This document shows positions 21,672 through 32,990 of a DNA stretch of 64,000 nucleotides, piece after piece. Under the pieces are notes generated by a model that saw only the letters and a program-made list of their open reading frames with translations, made no database searches and had not been told where the DNA came from. Origin of the DNA: Synaphobranchus kaupii (taxonomy: Eukaryota > Chordata > Actinopteri > Anguilliformes > Synaphobranchidae); NCBI GenBank assembly GCA_029718625.1, contig CM056376.1:25085130-25149129 (forward strand). The letters run 5' to 3'. Positions within the stretch are counted from its first letter, which is position 1. Every line of letters begins with the position of its first letter. Position numbers and translations under genes: made by a program.

Positions 21672-22649
21672 CTGTGGAAATCAGAAAATAATAACCTGGC
21701 TATGCACTCCGAAAACGCCTAATCTGTACCTTCCTTTCACAAACCACTGATATTTACTGCTGCGGCTAGATTCCAGAGCCTTGATTTGATCACATGCCTT
21801 TACTTCCCACCCAAAGCAATACTAGTAATAGGAAATCTAATAAAACATAGCAAGACTGATTGGAATACTTCATCACAGGTCAACTGCGACAAATGACTGT
21901 CCACAAGTGGCTATATTTAAATAGAGGGGGGAAATAATGGTATTCTTCATTATTGGTGAATAAATAAGCTGTTTGAATGCAATATGAATCAATCATGCGT
22001 GTGAATGTGCTCTTCATTGAAAGGGCAATCATCTCCCTTTCTCACTTACAAAAACATGGGGGTGTTCTTTTCTTTATCGTTCCCTTGCTCCCTTTGCTTT
22101 AATTTAGTGAGGCACTGAATGCAGAGAGTCACGAGTCGCTCTACCCAAAAGTTTCAGATGCTGATCAGCTCAATTTGTACGTGAAACCGAGCGACACTTG
22201 CGCGTTCTTTCTAAGTTGTCGGGTTCAAGTAGAAGTTTACGGGCTTCAAGCTGATGGGGAAGCTCACAAAAAAGGACAAATTGCCTTGAGATGCGTTTTT
22301 ATCTGAGCATTTACTCGGCTTGCCCCTGGTTTATTCCATATTGAAATATTAATAATGAAGCTGCTCATTGTGGCCTCTAGTTTGTTTGCGCATTAAACCT
22401 TTATGCTCTCTTTTCTAAGGAAATATTAGTTTCATATTCACTGGCAAATAAGTTTTCACCATGCAAATAAACCTGTGATTATTCTTATGTGATTGCTTTG
22501 TTGCTTTTGTGGGTGTGAAGGGGGGGTGGGGGGGCGTCTTGTTTTTTTTTATTTATTAAAAATGTATAAAGGGACAAAAGAAGAGCGGGGGTGTTTTCCT
22601 GTGCATTGCCGGCAGCTACGCAGCGTCTACGTGCTAAAACGTGCCATAC

Positions 22650-22856
22650 CTGCCACATTCCCCATCCTGTTATAGCTCAGATCCAGGGCCTCCACCTTCT
22701 GATTGGCCGTGAGGGCCTCGGCCAGGTACGTAGCGGCGTGGTCGTCGAAGTCGTTGCCTGACAGGTTGATGCTGACCAGTGTGCTGTTCTCCATGAGCAT
22801 GCTGGAGATAGCCTGCGCCCCGTACAGGCCGAGCCTGTTGTCCGATAGGTCCATTT
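22650..22856 (-). CDS. LRRC74-like exon 5 (two LRRs)
   Basis: Reads MDLSDNRLGLYGAQAISSML, SINLSGNDFDDHAATYLAEA, and VEALDLSYNRMGNVA, three consecutive LxLSxN consensus strands. Acceptor TTTCCAG, donor GTATGG. 207 bp, phase 2 in and phase 1 out, consistent with its neighbours. Confidence 0.9.
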
Positions 22857-23272
22857 CTGGAAAGACATCACATAGTGTTGGGGAGCACTGTTCAATTCCC
22901 CCAGCATTCCCTGCAGACTGCAGGAAGCCTCTGACGAATATCTGTTCTCCTTCTCCTCGCTGACGTCACCAGAGGATCCTTTCGGCGCAAGTGACTTGAA
23001 AACGATTCAATAAATATTTGAACTGAATAACACACTTGATTGGCAAGTGCTATCTTCGCTTAAATTAATTCAAGCGTGGGACAAAATTAACTTCAAAGGG
23101 AACAGGCAGAGTAGGAAACCCCACAGAAACCAAAGACCCCTCCAGAGGGAACGGTGGATCAAAGATTGACGGTGATGACTGACACTGACTAAAACATCAC
23201 ATCAACGTACGCTGGTAGGGGGGCGGCAGACAGAGGTTGAGGGAGAGCGGCGGCTGGCTCGTTAATACGCAC

Positions 23273-23405
23273 CTGTGATGTAACAGTTCTCCTTCAGCAT
23301 CTCCGCCATGGCAGCCCCACCTAGACTCTCCATTCGATTATCCCTCAGGTTCAGCTTCAGGATGGAGGTGTTGGTTACCAAGGGAACCGCCAGAGCTTTG
23401 GTACC
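23273..23405 (-). CDS. LRRC74-like exon 4 (first LRR)
   Basis: Reads GTKALAVPLVTNTSILKLNL, then RDNRMESLGGAAMAEMLKEN and CYIT. CTCTGCAG acceptor, GTGCGT donor. 133 bp, phase 0 in and 1 out. Confidence 0.9.
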
Positions 23406-23635
23406 CTGCAGAGGATTTTTTTTTTACAGAGTGAGATGCCGTGCTTTCTCTCATTTTGTTATACCTGATAGGGAGGGAGAAAATAGGTTTTCAGTGAACT
23501 GCCTCCGAGGCTGTGTTATTAAAATGGTACCTCCACACGCTACAACCTTATCATCTGAAAAGCTGCGCCCCCAACAGCAGTGAAGTTACAGCCGTCAGTG
23601 CAACTTCAGACCATATCACTACAGTCAGTCGCATT

Positions 23636-23700
23636 ACATGACCTTCATTAAGCAGACGCTCTTACGCAGAGCAGCTTACAATGAAAGAGAGCGTAAGTGC
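23636..23700. repeat. Fragment of a common fish dispersed repeat
   Basis: Contains the CATTAAGCAGACGCTCTTACGC phrase, a variant of the ACGCTCTTATCCAGAGCGACTTAC block also seen at 63172 and in the SINE at 61567. Confidence 0.55.
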
Positions 23701-24192
23701 ACCCACCAGAGTTACAGTGACTAACAGCGCTAAGACATGGCTAATGAGATTCCTGGAAAAGTGCAATATCAATAAAGCACAAAATATAAGTCATTTTTTG
23801 CCAACCTAGTACCATAAAACAAATCAGATTCATATGGCAGACATCCACGTAAAACCATGAGGCATGCTATTACAATCCAGAAATAATTAAATGGAAAAAA
23901 AGGTGATGGGTGTGGGAATAGGAAGTGAGCCAAGTTGCATACCTGAGAATGTCCAGTGATTCTGCGGGTCTGACCTCTGTGGGTAGTTCATTCCACTACT
24001 GTCAGGCCAGTAAAGATCGATCGACCAGTGGGGAGTAATTATTGCACAATGAGGAGAGAAATACCTGGCTAAAATGAGCTCTCACTCCCCAGGCAAGACT
24101 ATGGCAAATTATGATTTGCCCCATTAAATAAAAAATGTAATAAAATTATACAATAGTTCCAGTCGAGTAATTTGATTGGACAAGAGGCATTA

Positions 24193-24294
24193 CATCCCTT
24201 ATGGAAATGTAATATACTGCAGTATATTTCAAATTGATGATAATTTTGATATATTTACAATATAGTGCAGTATATTACATTTCCATAAGGGATG
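24193..24294. repeat. 102-bp palindrome
   Basis: CATCCCTTATGGAAATGTAA at the left is matched by its reverse complement at the right end (TTACATTTCCATAAGGGATG). The interior also pairs (ACTGCAGTATAT). A small foldback or MITE in LRRC74 intron 3; it carries no ORF. A 31-base phrase beginning GATGAGTGCTGATACACAGC is then duplicated at 24291 and 24432. Confidence 0.75.
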
Positions 24295-24598
24295 AGTGCT
24301 GATACACAGCGTAACAACACTGGAACTTTTTATTGTAACGTATCACTCCACTTTGTTTGCATTCTAATTAATCCATTGTTCCAATTTTTTTTAAATGGAA
24401 TCCTGACGGAACTATATTTGTTGACAAATATGATGAGTGCTGATACACAGCGTAACAACACTGTTGACAAATATAGTTCCTTGTGCCTACAGCCGGATCA
24501 CAGCCGGATCACAGTCTTGCTGATATACAGCATGACGACATGACCTTGAGTGTGATACAGCTTAATTAATTAATAAAAAGAGGCAGGAAGGCGCATAC

Positions 24599-24741
24599 CT
24601 GCGGCCCCAGACCATGATGCATCATGTTCATCTCACTCGTGTGCATGTTTCCAAGGCAGAAGGACACAGGAACCACCCCAAAGATCTTGCAGGCCGCCCT
24701 GTAGCACGTCTCTCCAGTGGGGTCGTAGGGCACCTTCTCAT
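24599..24741 (-). CDS. LRRC74-like exon 3 (family-defining block)
   Basis: Reads DEKVPYDPTGETCYRAACKI, FGVVPVSFCLGNMHTSEMNM, MHHGLGPQ. The GVVPVSF..N..HHGLGP signature just before the LRRs is typical of LRRC74 proteins. Acceptor TATTGAAG, donor GTATGC. Phase 1 in, 0 out. Confidence 0.9.
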
Positions 24742-25029
24742 CTTCAATAAAAACCATAAAACCAAGAGAGTTTATTATTTGACTGTTTCGCCCCCCTCTG
24801 TGTACCTCGCATGCCTACACTGCTGTCAGGGAACGTTGCTGAAACAGACTGATCTAAAACGGAACACACATCTAACCCCCCCCCCCCTGTTGACTATTGA
24901 GCATTGCTTTAACAGACGGTCATTACTGGTGGAGAAAGTAAACTTTAATCGAGAGTGCAATTGGGATTTGTGTGTTGGTGTCTTGTGTGGGAGTCACTGC
25001 ATTGTCAACAAAACCAAGAGAAAGAAAAG

Positions 25030-25049
25030 GAGGGGGGGGGGGGGGGGGT
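25030..25049. repeat. Poly-G run in LRRC74 intron 2
   Basis: About 18 G after a single A; simple repeat, length uncertain. A GATT tetranucleotide run follows at about 25432-25460. Confidence 0.8.
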
Positions 25050-25219
25050 GATAAAGAAGCTGCCAGGGCCTGAGATTGCATGACTCATATATGTCTGCAA
25101 TTCTGCTCCGCTGAGAAACTGGTATCCACTATCCACACAGTCTGTGCCCCCTTGATTTCTAACACCACATGTGTGATTCACCCGCCTCTTTTAATAAGAG
25201 CGCCTTGTACGTTCGCCAC

Positions 25220-25364
25220 CTTCCATCTCCAAGTCCATGTCGTAGTCCTGGTCTTCGGCCGCCCGCATGGGCCCCCCCTCCGTGTCCTCGCTGGAGTCTT
25301 CACACTGCTGTCCCTCCCCCGACTCGCCCCCCTTGTCTGTCAGCTCCTCCCCCGATAGTCTACT
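25220..25364 (-). CDS. LRRC74-like exon 2 (acidic)
   Basis: Reads SRLSGEELTDKGGESGEGQQ, CEDSSEDTEGGPMRAAEDQ and DYDMDLEME: strongly acidic and probably disordered. Acceptor TTTCACAG, donor GTGGCG. Phase 0 in, 1 out, matching exon 3. Confidence 0.75.
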
Positions 25365-25983
25365 CTGTGAAATATGACTGGCTGTGTCCAATCTTGTCAC
25401 TGTCTACAAGAAGAACGGAGCTGGTAAGGGTGATTGGTTGATTGATTGATTGATTGATTGAATGATACAGCAGAAACTATTTCTGTTCTGGGCCTTCTTG
25501 TAGTAGACAGGCATGCTTGAGATCATAAAGGATATTGTGATGTGCTGAACCAGCATGAAATAAAAGAAATACATTTAAAAAGAGTAAAAAATAATAATAT
25601 AAGATCCTTCGACTCATCTCTCCTGGATTTAGTACTCACACTGAATGAAAATGTATTGACTCTCAATCTAAAGTTTCCTAGGAAACTATTCACAAAGGAG
25701 CACTACCGATTACCATTGTATATGTTTGGGCTAGAACCAGGTGGAAATGTAAGCAAAAAAACATCTGCACTGGATAATTTTAAAAGTTAGCCATCTGTAA
25801 TCAGCCATCTGGAAAAGTGTTTCATCTGATCCAAGGTAGGATCTGAGAAAAATGACACTGGTAGGTATATTTGGAGATGAATAACACGGTGGTAAATTAA
25901 AATAAAGGGAAGAAAAGAAACCATTATGCAGTTCTGTCATCATCTGACAGGTGAGATGACGGCAAGAGAGCATGTCCACCCAC

Positions 25984-26154
25984 CTGGCTGTCAACGCTGC
26001 CCCTACTGTAGAGCTTTCTTGGCCTGCTTGGCGGTCTGCTTCCAATGCCACCGAGCTGCTCGCTCTCCCCGAGCAGCTCACCCTCCATCTCAGCCACATT
26101 ATCTTCCAAAACAGAGGGCAATTGAGATTCCTTTGCCAGCTTTTTGACAACCAT
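25984..26154 (-). CDS. LRRC74-like exon 1 with start codon
   Basis: ATG at 26152-26154 in a good context (GAAACTATGG). Reads MVVKKLAKESQLPSVLEDNV, AEMEGELLGESEQLGGIGSR, then PPSRPRKLYSRGSVDSQ up to a GTGGGT donor. Phase 0 out, matching exon 2. The family is poorly conserved here, so this exon rests on frame, splice site and context. An in-frame ATG also exists upstream at 26209-26211. Confidence 0.65.
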
Positions 26155-26982
26155 AGTTTCATTCAAACAGACCACTCTACTTTCAGAATTAAAATTTTTT
26201 AAATCCCTCACATAGGCTAGCTATTGTTGTTATGGTTTTATTAACCACCCTGATGTTACTTAGCTGTTTGGTCTGCTTCTACAAAAAGACAAGAAAGATG
26301 ATGGCAACTGTATTTTGGCGAGCAAATCAGTGCAGATTGTCTTACGTTCCTGCCCCTGCCCCGAATTAACATTCTCCATGGGAGGGGACCGTTGTAAATA
26401 AATGACTGACGTACAGTTAAACTAATTGTAAAGCAGGAAGGTTTATACTGAAAGCCACATCCTGCAATCCACAAAAGGTATGTTACAATAGGAGAGTTTA
26501 CTTATGATGTGATTTATCTTTGTTGTCATGTTACCATGGTGCCCTAGAACCTATAATCGTCTTATGCGCTTCTATTCTATCGCCGGACAATAAGGAAACA
26601 AAGCAGGATTCTATTTGCATTGAGAAAAGAATAAGAAATGTATATAAACTCTTTTAAGTTTATAAAAACAAATGGCCATATATGAAACGGCTAATGCCAC
26701 TTATAAACGCGTGAATTGTTAAAGCATCAAAGTTGTTTCGTTAAGCGAACTATTTTACAATTGTGCGTAAATTATAAATTTGCCTTGTTACCCTGGCTAG
26801 TTTGGATTGTTTTCGAGAAAAAGTAAACATTAAAAGTATTTGCAACATATTCACAAGTTAGTTAGCAGTATTACAACTGGATATAGGCTACAGTAACTAC
26901 AATACTGTCTTGGTCGCTCTGTCTCCGTTTCCCCCGTACGTAGTGCATACTGTATAGCCAACAGAAAACAATAGCTAACAGC
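26155..26982. other. Upstream region of the LRRC74-like gene
   Basis: No ORF or repeat recognised. Expected to hold the promoter, but no clear TATA or CpG-rich core is visible. 26897-26943 contains a phrase (CTTGGTCGCTCTGTCTCCG) that recurs in variant form at about 36275-36306. Confidence 0.4.
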
Positions 26983-26984
26983 TA

Positions 26985-27743
26985 TGGAGGATTATTCAAC
27001 CCAAAATTAAAATTAAAACGAAAATGAAAATGAAAATGAAAATGAAAATGGAAAATGAAAATGGAGGATTATTCAGCCCAAAATTAAAATTAAAATTAAA
27101 ATCTTTTCATTTTCGTTTTCATTTTCGTTTTCATTTTCATTTTCATTTTCATTTTCATTTTCATTTTCATTTTCATTATCGTTTTCGTTTTCATTTTCAT
27201 TATCGTTTTCATTTTCGTTTTCATTTTCATTTTTGAGCTGTACTATATGTAAATGAGGGGGTATGGTCAAGCAAGCAGGGTGGGCCTCATACAGGTTTAG
27301 TGCAGTAGCACTTAATGAACACTAGGGGGAGCATAGCATAGGGATGGGTAACAGTCTGTGCTTGATACTATGCTCTCAGGGCACTCCATACGTTTTAATG
27401 TATGAAATGATGAAGAATCTGAGCAGTGTTATAAAGTATTGTTTTATGAAAGAAACGGAGCTAGCTAGCCAGCGCTACGCTGTGTAGGCTATAGGTCAAA
27501 CCTGCGAGGTGGAAAATCCAGGTTCAGAAAGTGAAAGTCCTCCCCAATCAAGATTTTAATTTTAATTTTAATTTTGGGCTGAATAATCCTCCATTTTCAT
27601 TTTCCATTTTCATTTTCATTTTCCATTTTCATTTTCATTTTCATTTTCATTTTCATTTTCATTTTCATTTTCATTTTCATTTTCGTTTTCATTTTCATTT
27701 TCGTTTTCATTTTAATTTTAATTTTGGGTTGAATAATCCTCCA
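26985..27743. mobile_element. Foldback element filled with an AAAATG/TTTTCA microsatellite
   Basis: Ends are inverted copies of TGGAGGATTATTCAACCCAA, bordered by TA on both sides (26983-26984, 27744-27745). A second inner inverted pair (GGATTATTCAGCCC at 27064 and its complement at 27581) lies within. The arms are hexamer runs, (GAAAAT)n or (TTTTCA)n, at 27025-27060, 27110-27232 and 27595-27710. They give spurious repetitive open frames. About 300 bp of ordinary sequence (27240-27540) sits between. Confidence 0.8.
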
Positions 27744-27745
27744 TA

Positions 27746-29128
27746 AACAGCAAGGCTCTATTCAAAATGCAAATAAAAAATATAGATCCAAATCTATAGA
27801 AGTAAATGATAACTCTTAAAGGAAACTACCACCTCCACAAATACAGTAAGTCCAGACATGTAAAAACTAGTTGGCATACTTTACATGCAGATTAATTTAT
27901 TTCTTAATTTAATTCTTAATGATGGATAAGATAATGATGGACAACATTTTGTATTGCTGAATCTAAATGACCTTTTCCAAATATATAGCTGACCAACTAA
28001 ATTTAGATATCTAGTTAAATTGAGAGGAATGAACATTTATTTGTTTATATATAGAATTTACAGGCTACATTGGCAGTATTTACAGCAGTGGTGGCCCTGA
28101 GCAATTGAAATATTGAGGCGACAGAGAAATTAACTTTAATCCGTTAATGAACATTGTTTTCTATAATCAATAAGCATTTCTGTAGTGTCACAGATCTGAA
28201 AATGATTTGGAAGTACATTCGGTGCCTTAGCCCACCTGCCGCCACTGATTTACCTTAGACACTTTACATTTATATAACATTTTACCACTGATTTACCTTA
28301 GACACTTTACATTTATATAACATTTTACCAAGTATCAGAATAATAATGAAGTGAAGAAGGCTTGAAGTTTCTTCCCGATGTGCCATACCATACAGAGACA
28401 CATTCTCTGAGGGCATTTTGAGGGCATGGAGCACTGTGGTGTAATTTAAAGGGAATAGGGAAGTATGCTGCCTATGATCAATGTTGAACTATTATGAAAA
28501 TGTGAAGTGAGTTCATGTGCACCCCTGCCAAGGCTGAGAAAATGAGACTGCATGAGAAAATTACTTATTTCAAGAAGGGTAGTCTCTCAAACCAGCCTTT
28601 TAGATTACTAATTATAGAAAACATACAATGGATGATTGTCATTGTTCTGATGTACATTCAATTATAAACGATGCAAAGATAAAGTAATAAAAAGTCAAAT
28701 AATTGCCATTGTCCCGGCCAAATTTACATAAACAGATTTGAGTAGCTTTAAGATACTGTCAAAGACATTTCCCCTCAATTTATGATGCAATTTTTCTCAA
28801 AGGTATTGCGGATATGAGGCCATATCCAACAACAACACCTGAACGGCTGGTTCACCTGCTTAGCGAACTTCAAAGCTGAAATTTAGATTCCCAGCTGGGT
28901 AATGCCACTGTAGCCTACCCTTGAGCAAGGCAATTAACCTGAATAGCTTCAGTAACTATCCAGCTGTGTAAATGGATTGTATGTAAAATAATACAGGTCA
29001 CATATAGTAGCACCTGCTAAATGCATAAATGTAATGAAACAACAAGATAAAATGCACATCTAATAACTGCACATCTTCCTTTTCCCTTTTCGTGCCTGTG
29101 GTTCTCAGCTCAACAGAGAATGTCCTAG
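27746..29128. other. AT-rich intergenic DNA
   Basis: No gene recognised. A tandem duplication of about 45 bp (CCACTGATTTACCTTAGACA, at about 28243 and 28286) is the only structure I can support. Confidence 0.5.
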
Positions 29129-29428
29129 CCATAGATATAGAACCATAGATATGACATATCACGTAATGTAATAGTAATTTGGAATTCTGAAATGGAACAA
29201 TCTGGCAGCCATCTTACCTGGGTACAGCTATAATATAAACATATGGCAAAGTGTCATGCACTTTCTAACCCACTGTGATGTCATAATCAGGCCTCAGAAG
29301 CCAGATAGCTGATGATTGGCTCATATATATAAAACCATGGTTACTGGCCACCATCTTACCTGGGTATGGTCTCAAAAATTGTACCACTAACTATGACATA
29401 TGTCACATCTATGGTTCTATATCTATGG
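29129..29428. mobile_element. 300-bp MITE
   Basis: Inverted ends CCATAGATATAGAACCATAG, flanked by TCCTAG at 29123-29128 and 29429-29434. The interior holds two related phrases, CATCTTACCTGGGTACAG and CATCTTACCTGGGTATGG. No ORF. Superfamily unassigned. Confidence 0.75.
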
Positions 29429-29434
29429 TCCTAG

Positions 29435-30112
29435 CTATGTCCCCACTGTCCACTATGCTTCACTAGTGTCCGATGGAGCAATGATTTTCAAGGTTTGCCC
29501 TGGCATTGCTGAGATACTGCTTCCTCTTCCAGGGAACTGATCAACTAGTAACTTGTTTTGTAAGTATCTAAGGTGAAAGTGTGTACTGGTCTAAATGCTC
29601 CACTCATGTTACTTTCAGCCTCACATGTCATGCAGGATTGGAATAAGACCATAATGCAACTGCCTCAGGGCTAAATGCAAAATGCGTAAACCATGTTGGC
29701 TGGATACCACACAAGATAATCAGATAGGCGACAACACCCAGCCAGTCAACTGCCAATGGATTGCACATAGAAAATTACATTAAAAACAGGTCTGATGACT
29801 ATGATATGAGGTTCATGAAAACATTTCAGCCTGCAAGTAAATATTATATAATTCTTTTTATTTTTTAATTATATTTTTATTTTTTATTTTTTAATTATAT
29901 TTTTATTTTTTATTTTTATTATATTTAAGCTTGCTAGTCATTTGAAGTGGCACACAGCCTATGGCCAGCTTCTTAGCAAGTAAAATTACCTATAATAACT
30001 GCATGAAACCACACTTTTAGATATACTTATAGATGTACAGTATGCAGTATAATCCTACAGTATTAGCATTACCAACAATCCCATATTAGCTGCGACTAAC
30101 TTTCAGCAAGAA
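29435..30112. other. AT-rich intergenic DNA
   Basis: Nothing recognised except a low-complexity ATTTTTAT/TTTTAATTAT run at about 29853-29928. Confidence 0.4.
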
Positions 30113-30715
30113 ATGGCTTTTCTCATGTGGGACACCCTTTGCCCTGTTTCTCCATATCCTATAAATTCTACCTGCCATGGACTAATTACAATGAATCACA
30201 CATACTTCGAACGCGGAACTGCAAACAAAAGAAGCGTTTCTTCATTGCTACCGCCACTGAAATCTGCCAGAAATCTTCTCAATCCTTATTATTTCCTCCA
30301 CCAAAATTTTACAAGTGGTATTGAATGTTTTCTTATAACACACAAAAGCGAAATTGTGACTAAAATCGGATTGAGCCCAGGCCCCAGCAGCAGCCCAGCT
30401 ACTAGGCCAGGCCCAGGATCCAGCAGCCCAGCTTCCACCAGGCCAGGCCCAGGCCCCAGCAGCCCAGCTTCCACCAGGCCAGCCCAGGCCCCAGCAGCCC
30501 AGCTTCCACCAAGCCAGGCCCAGGCCCCAGCCCAGCCCAGCCCAGCTACCACCAGGCCAGGCCCAGGCTCCAGTAGCCTAACTTCGACTAGGTCAGGCCT
30601 AGGCCCCAGCAGCCCAGCCACCAGCCCAGGCCCCAGCAGCAGCGGCCCAGCTACCAGGTCAAGCCCAGGCCCCAGAAGCGGCCTCAACAGCCTGACTTCC
30701 TCTACCATTAAGTAA
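30113..30715 (+). CDS. 200-codon ORF ending in an S/P/G repeat (uncertain)
   Basis: Opens MAFLMWDTLCPVSPYPINST. After about 85 ordinary residues it becomes a GC-rich Ser-Pro-Gly-Thr-Arg repeat (units like STRPGPGPSSPA). It lies just upstream of the LINE at 30718. It may be the first ORF or 5' region of that LINE, or chance reading through a minisatellite; the opposite strand is open too, which argues for caution. No conserved domain recognised. Confidence 0.3.
   Translation: MAFLMWDTLCPVSPYPINSTCHGLITMNHTYFERGTANKRSVSSLLPPLKSARNLLNPYYFLHQNFTSGIECFLITHKSEIVTKIGLSPGPSSSPATRPGPGSSSPASTRPGPGPSSPASTRPAQAPAAQLPPSQAQAPAQPSPATTRPGPGSSSLTSTRSGLGPSSPATSPGPSSSGPATRSSPGPRSGLNSLTSSTIK
30375..30700. repeat. 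GC-rich minisatellite
   Basis: Imperfect tandem units built on AGGCCAGGCCCAGGCCCCAG, CAGCCCAGCTTCCACC, sitting in otherwise AT-rich DNA. Unit length varies around 33-39 bp. Confidence 0.85.
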
Positions 30716-31150
30716 TCATGGTTTATTTACTGTTCTATTTTCTTGTTGCTTTCTTTATCTTTTTTTCAAGAAAGCATACTTTTAAAAGTTTTAATCATAG
30801 TGAACTCATTCATATACCTGCCTGTGCGACAGATTGTGCCATTCCTTGTTTGCATGCTGGTGACAATGACTCACTTTTGACTACAAGGAACTTTGGGTTT
30901 TCTCACACTAAGTGTCCTTTGGTGGCTCTGTGTTTATGTTACATCATGAGGGTTTTTGACAACTCAGTTTTGTTGGCTTCAGATAGAACAGGTAAGAAAA
31001 CTCAACCAAATATTAAAAGGTTTACTGTCCTTAGCCATGCTCTGATTATGCTATTGCTAATGATTTCCGGCAATGTCCATGTTCATCCTGGCTGTGATGT
31101 CCCTATTTCTGGCTTGTGTGATAATTTAGGCTCTCCTGTCAGTGGCTTAA

Positions 31151-31860
31151 TTGAATATTGATGAGTTTTGCTTTTTTGACTTCTGTTCTCGTAAAAACCT
31201 GGGTTTCCTCCATATAAATTCTAGAAGTCTTTTTCCAAAGCTAGATCAGTTGAAAGTTTGGGTTCATTCTGCTAATCCTGATGTACTGGTTATTAGTGAA
31301 ACCTGGCTTAAAAAGAGCATCTCCAACTCAGAGGTCAATCTGCCTGGTTATAATTTATTCAGACAGGATAGATCCTCTAGAGCAGGTTGTGTTGCTATCT
31401 ATACCAAGGAGCAACTCCAGAGCTCTGTGATCATTGCCAAATCTGTACCCGGACAATTCCATCTGTTGATCTTACAGATTAAGCTTTCCAACAATGCCTG
31501 TATAAAAGTTGCTGGGTGTTATCGTCCGCTGTCAGCACCAGTTGGTGCCCTCTCACAGCCTTAAGCTGTCTCCTTGCTCCTCACCTCAGGTCTGAGTTTG
31601 TCTTATGAGGAGACCTTAACTGGGATATGATGAAACCACCAGAGAAAGCACATTATTTCTACTCCGACAAGATATGATACCAAGCAGTCAGAAAAGGCAA
31701 CTCTCATCGATGTTATACTCACAAATACATCCCACATGTATCGTTCTGGGGTTTTCTGTAATGATCTCATCGATGTTATACTCACAAATACACCCCACAT
31801 GTATCGTTCTGGGGTTTTCTGTAACGATCTCAGTGATCATTGTTTTACAGCTTGTATCCG
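31151..31860 (+). pseudogene. LINE endonuclease domain with a 63-bp tandem duplication
   Basis: Reads LGFLHINSRSLFPKLDQLKV, VLVISETWLKKSISNSEVNL, GCVAIYTKEQL, KVAGCYRPLSAP: the N, E and Y motifs of LINE endonucleases. The region reading DVILTNT..MYRSGVFCNDL is present twice (31706 and 31769, spacing 63 bp, 21 codons) before SDHCFTACI. Interrupted by stops near 31560-31690. Confidence 0.8.
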
Positions 31861-32459
31861 TGCAAATTGTTCTGTTAAAAAAAACACCTTTGGTCTGTTA
31901 TAAACGTTGCTTGAAAAATTTCTACGAGCAAGCCTTTTTGCATGACCTATCTGCTATAAAATGGCATAGAATCAGTCTGATCCCCTCTATTGAAGATGCT
32001 TGGAATTAATGATTTTAGTACCATTATCAATAAGCATGCTCTCAGAAGGTCAATGAGAATTAAGACTCGTCTCAGTCCATGGATTAACCATGATCTGGTT
32101 TAGCTTCTTCATTGTAATTAGACAATTAGACATGTATTTAGACAACTTTGTAATAAATGCACCCAGACCATTCAAACTCAAAGCTAATTATTTTAAGGAT
32201 CAGTTCTCCCATAGTATCTCAGATCCAAATAGGTTCTGGAAAACAGTTAGGGTTATGGAGGATATTTCACTTAACGCTGATGGTACAATCGTTTCAGCCA
32301 AGGTGCTCATGGCAGAGGTCTTTAATCGACATTTTATTTCATCTGGGTTTTTATTTGATTCTATCAACCCCCCTGTGCCCCCTAATTCTGTTAGCCTGTC
32401 TGATGCTGCGTCTTTACACTGTGCCACCTCATCTTCTGTACATTCTTTCAGTTCACGCT

Positions 32460-32990
32460 ATTACTGAGGATGAGGTGCTGGATGAGCTACTAAAGCTAGA
32501 CCCTAAAAAAATCACCTGGGTCTGATGACCTTGACCCTTATTATTTAAAGGCTGCTGCTCCCATAATTGCTGCCCCAATTTCTTACTTATTTAATCTGTC
32601 CATTCAAAGTGCTGAAATCTTGCCCTGTAGATCCAAGATTTTGGAAAAACTTATAAATAGGCAACGTACATCATATCTTGACACTTACAGTATTATATCC
32701 GGCACATTGTGCAGCAATTTTTATTGATCTAGCAAAAGCATTTGGCACAGTTGACCATTCGATTCTCAGAGACAGACTTGGTAACATTGGTGTTAATTAC
32801 CATTCCTTAGCCTGGTTCTCCAACTATTTGTCTGGTACAACCCAGTGCGTTAAATCTGATCACCACCTGTCGCAGCCCTTGTTTGTCACTAAAGGAGTAC
32901 CTCAAGGCTCCATTCTTGCCCCCACTCTGTTCTCTTTATACATAAATAACATTGTTAGTGTAGTAGAAAACTCAAAGATTAATTTGTATA
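32460..32990 (+). pseudogene. LINE reverse transcriptase, first part
   Basis: The frame at 32678-32995 gives FIDLAKAFGTVDHSILRDRL (motif A), FVTKGVPQGSILAPTLFSLY (motif B) and INLY just before the break at 32990. The upstream linker is frameshifted. Confidence 0.85.

Larger units (their letters stand above)
19643..26154 (-). pseudogene. LRRC74B-like leucine-rich-repeat gene (nine exons, apparently damaged)
   Basis: Nine minus-strand coding pieces assemble into one leucine-rich-repeat protein with good GT-AG sites. The first seven join in phase. The N-terminus is acidic and disordered. Then comes a conserved GVVPVSFCLGNM..HHGLGP block, about six to seven ribonuclease-inhibitor-type LRRs (LxLSxNxLGxxGA), and an MARNPMQ..GCYGILKAI block. 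The family is cytosolic, with no firm biochemical role known to me. One LRR exon expected between 21012 and 19961 is not found, and the phases of the flanking exons (2 and 0) do not match without it. The final exon is frame-disrupted. It may be a decaying gene or carry assembly errors. LRRC74B rather than 74A is my judgement. Confidence 0.78.

Noticed and set aside
27024..27746. Open frames of alternating His-Phe or Glu-Asn
   Set aside because: They are translations of the hexamer microsatellite and open on both strands; no protein evidence.
30289..30708. Minus-strand ORF rich in Leu-Gly-Pro
   Set aside because: Complement of the GC minisatellite; repetitive, no domain.
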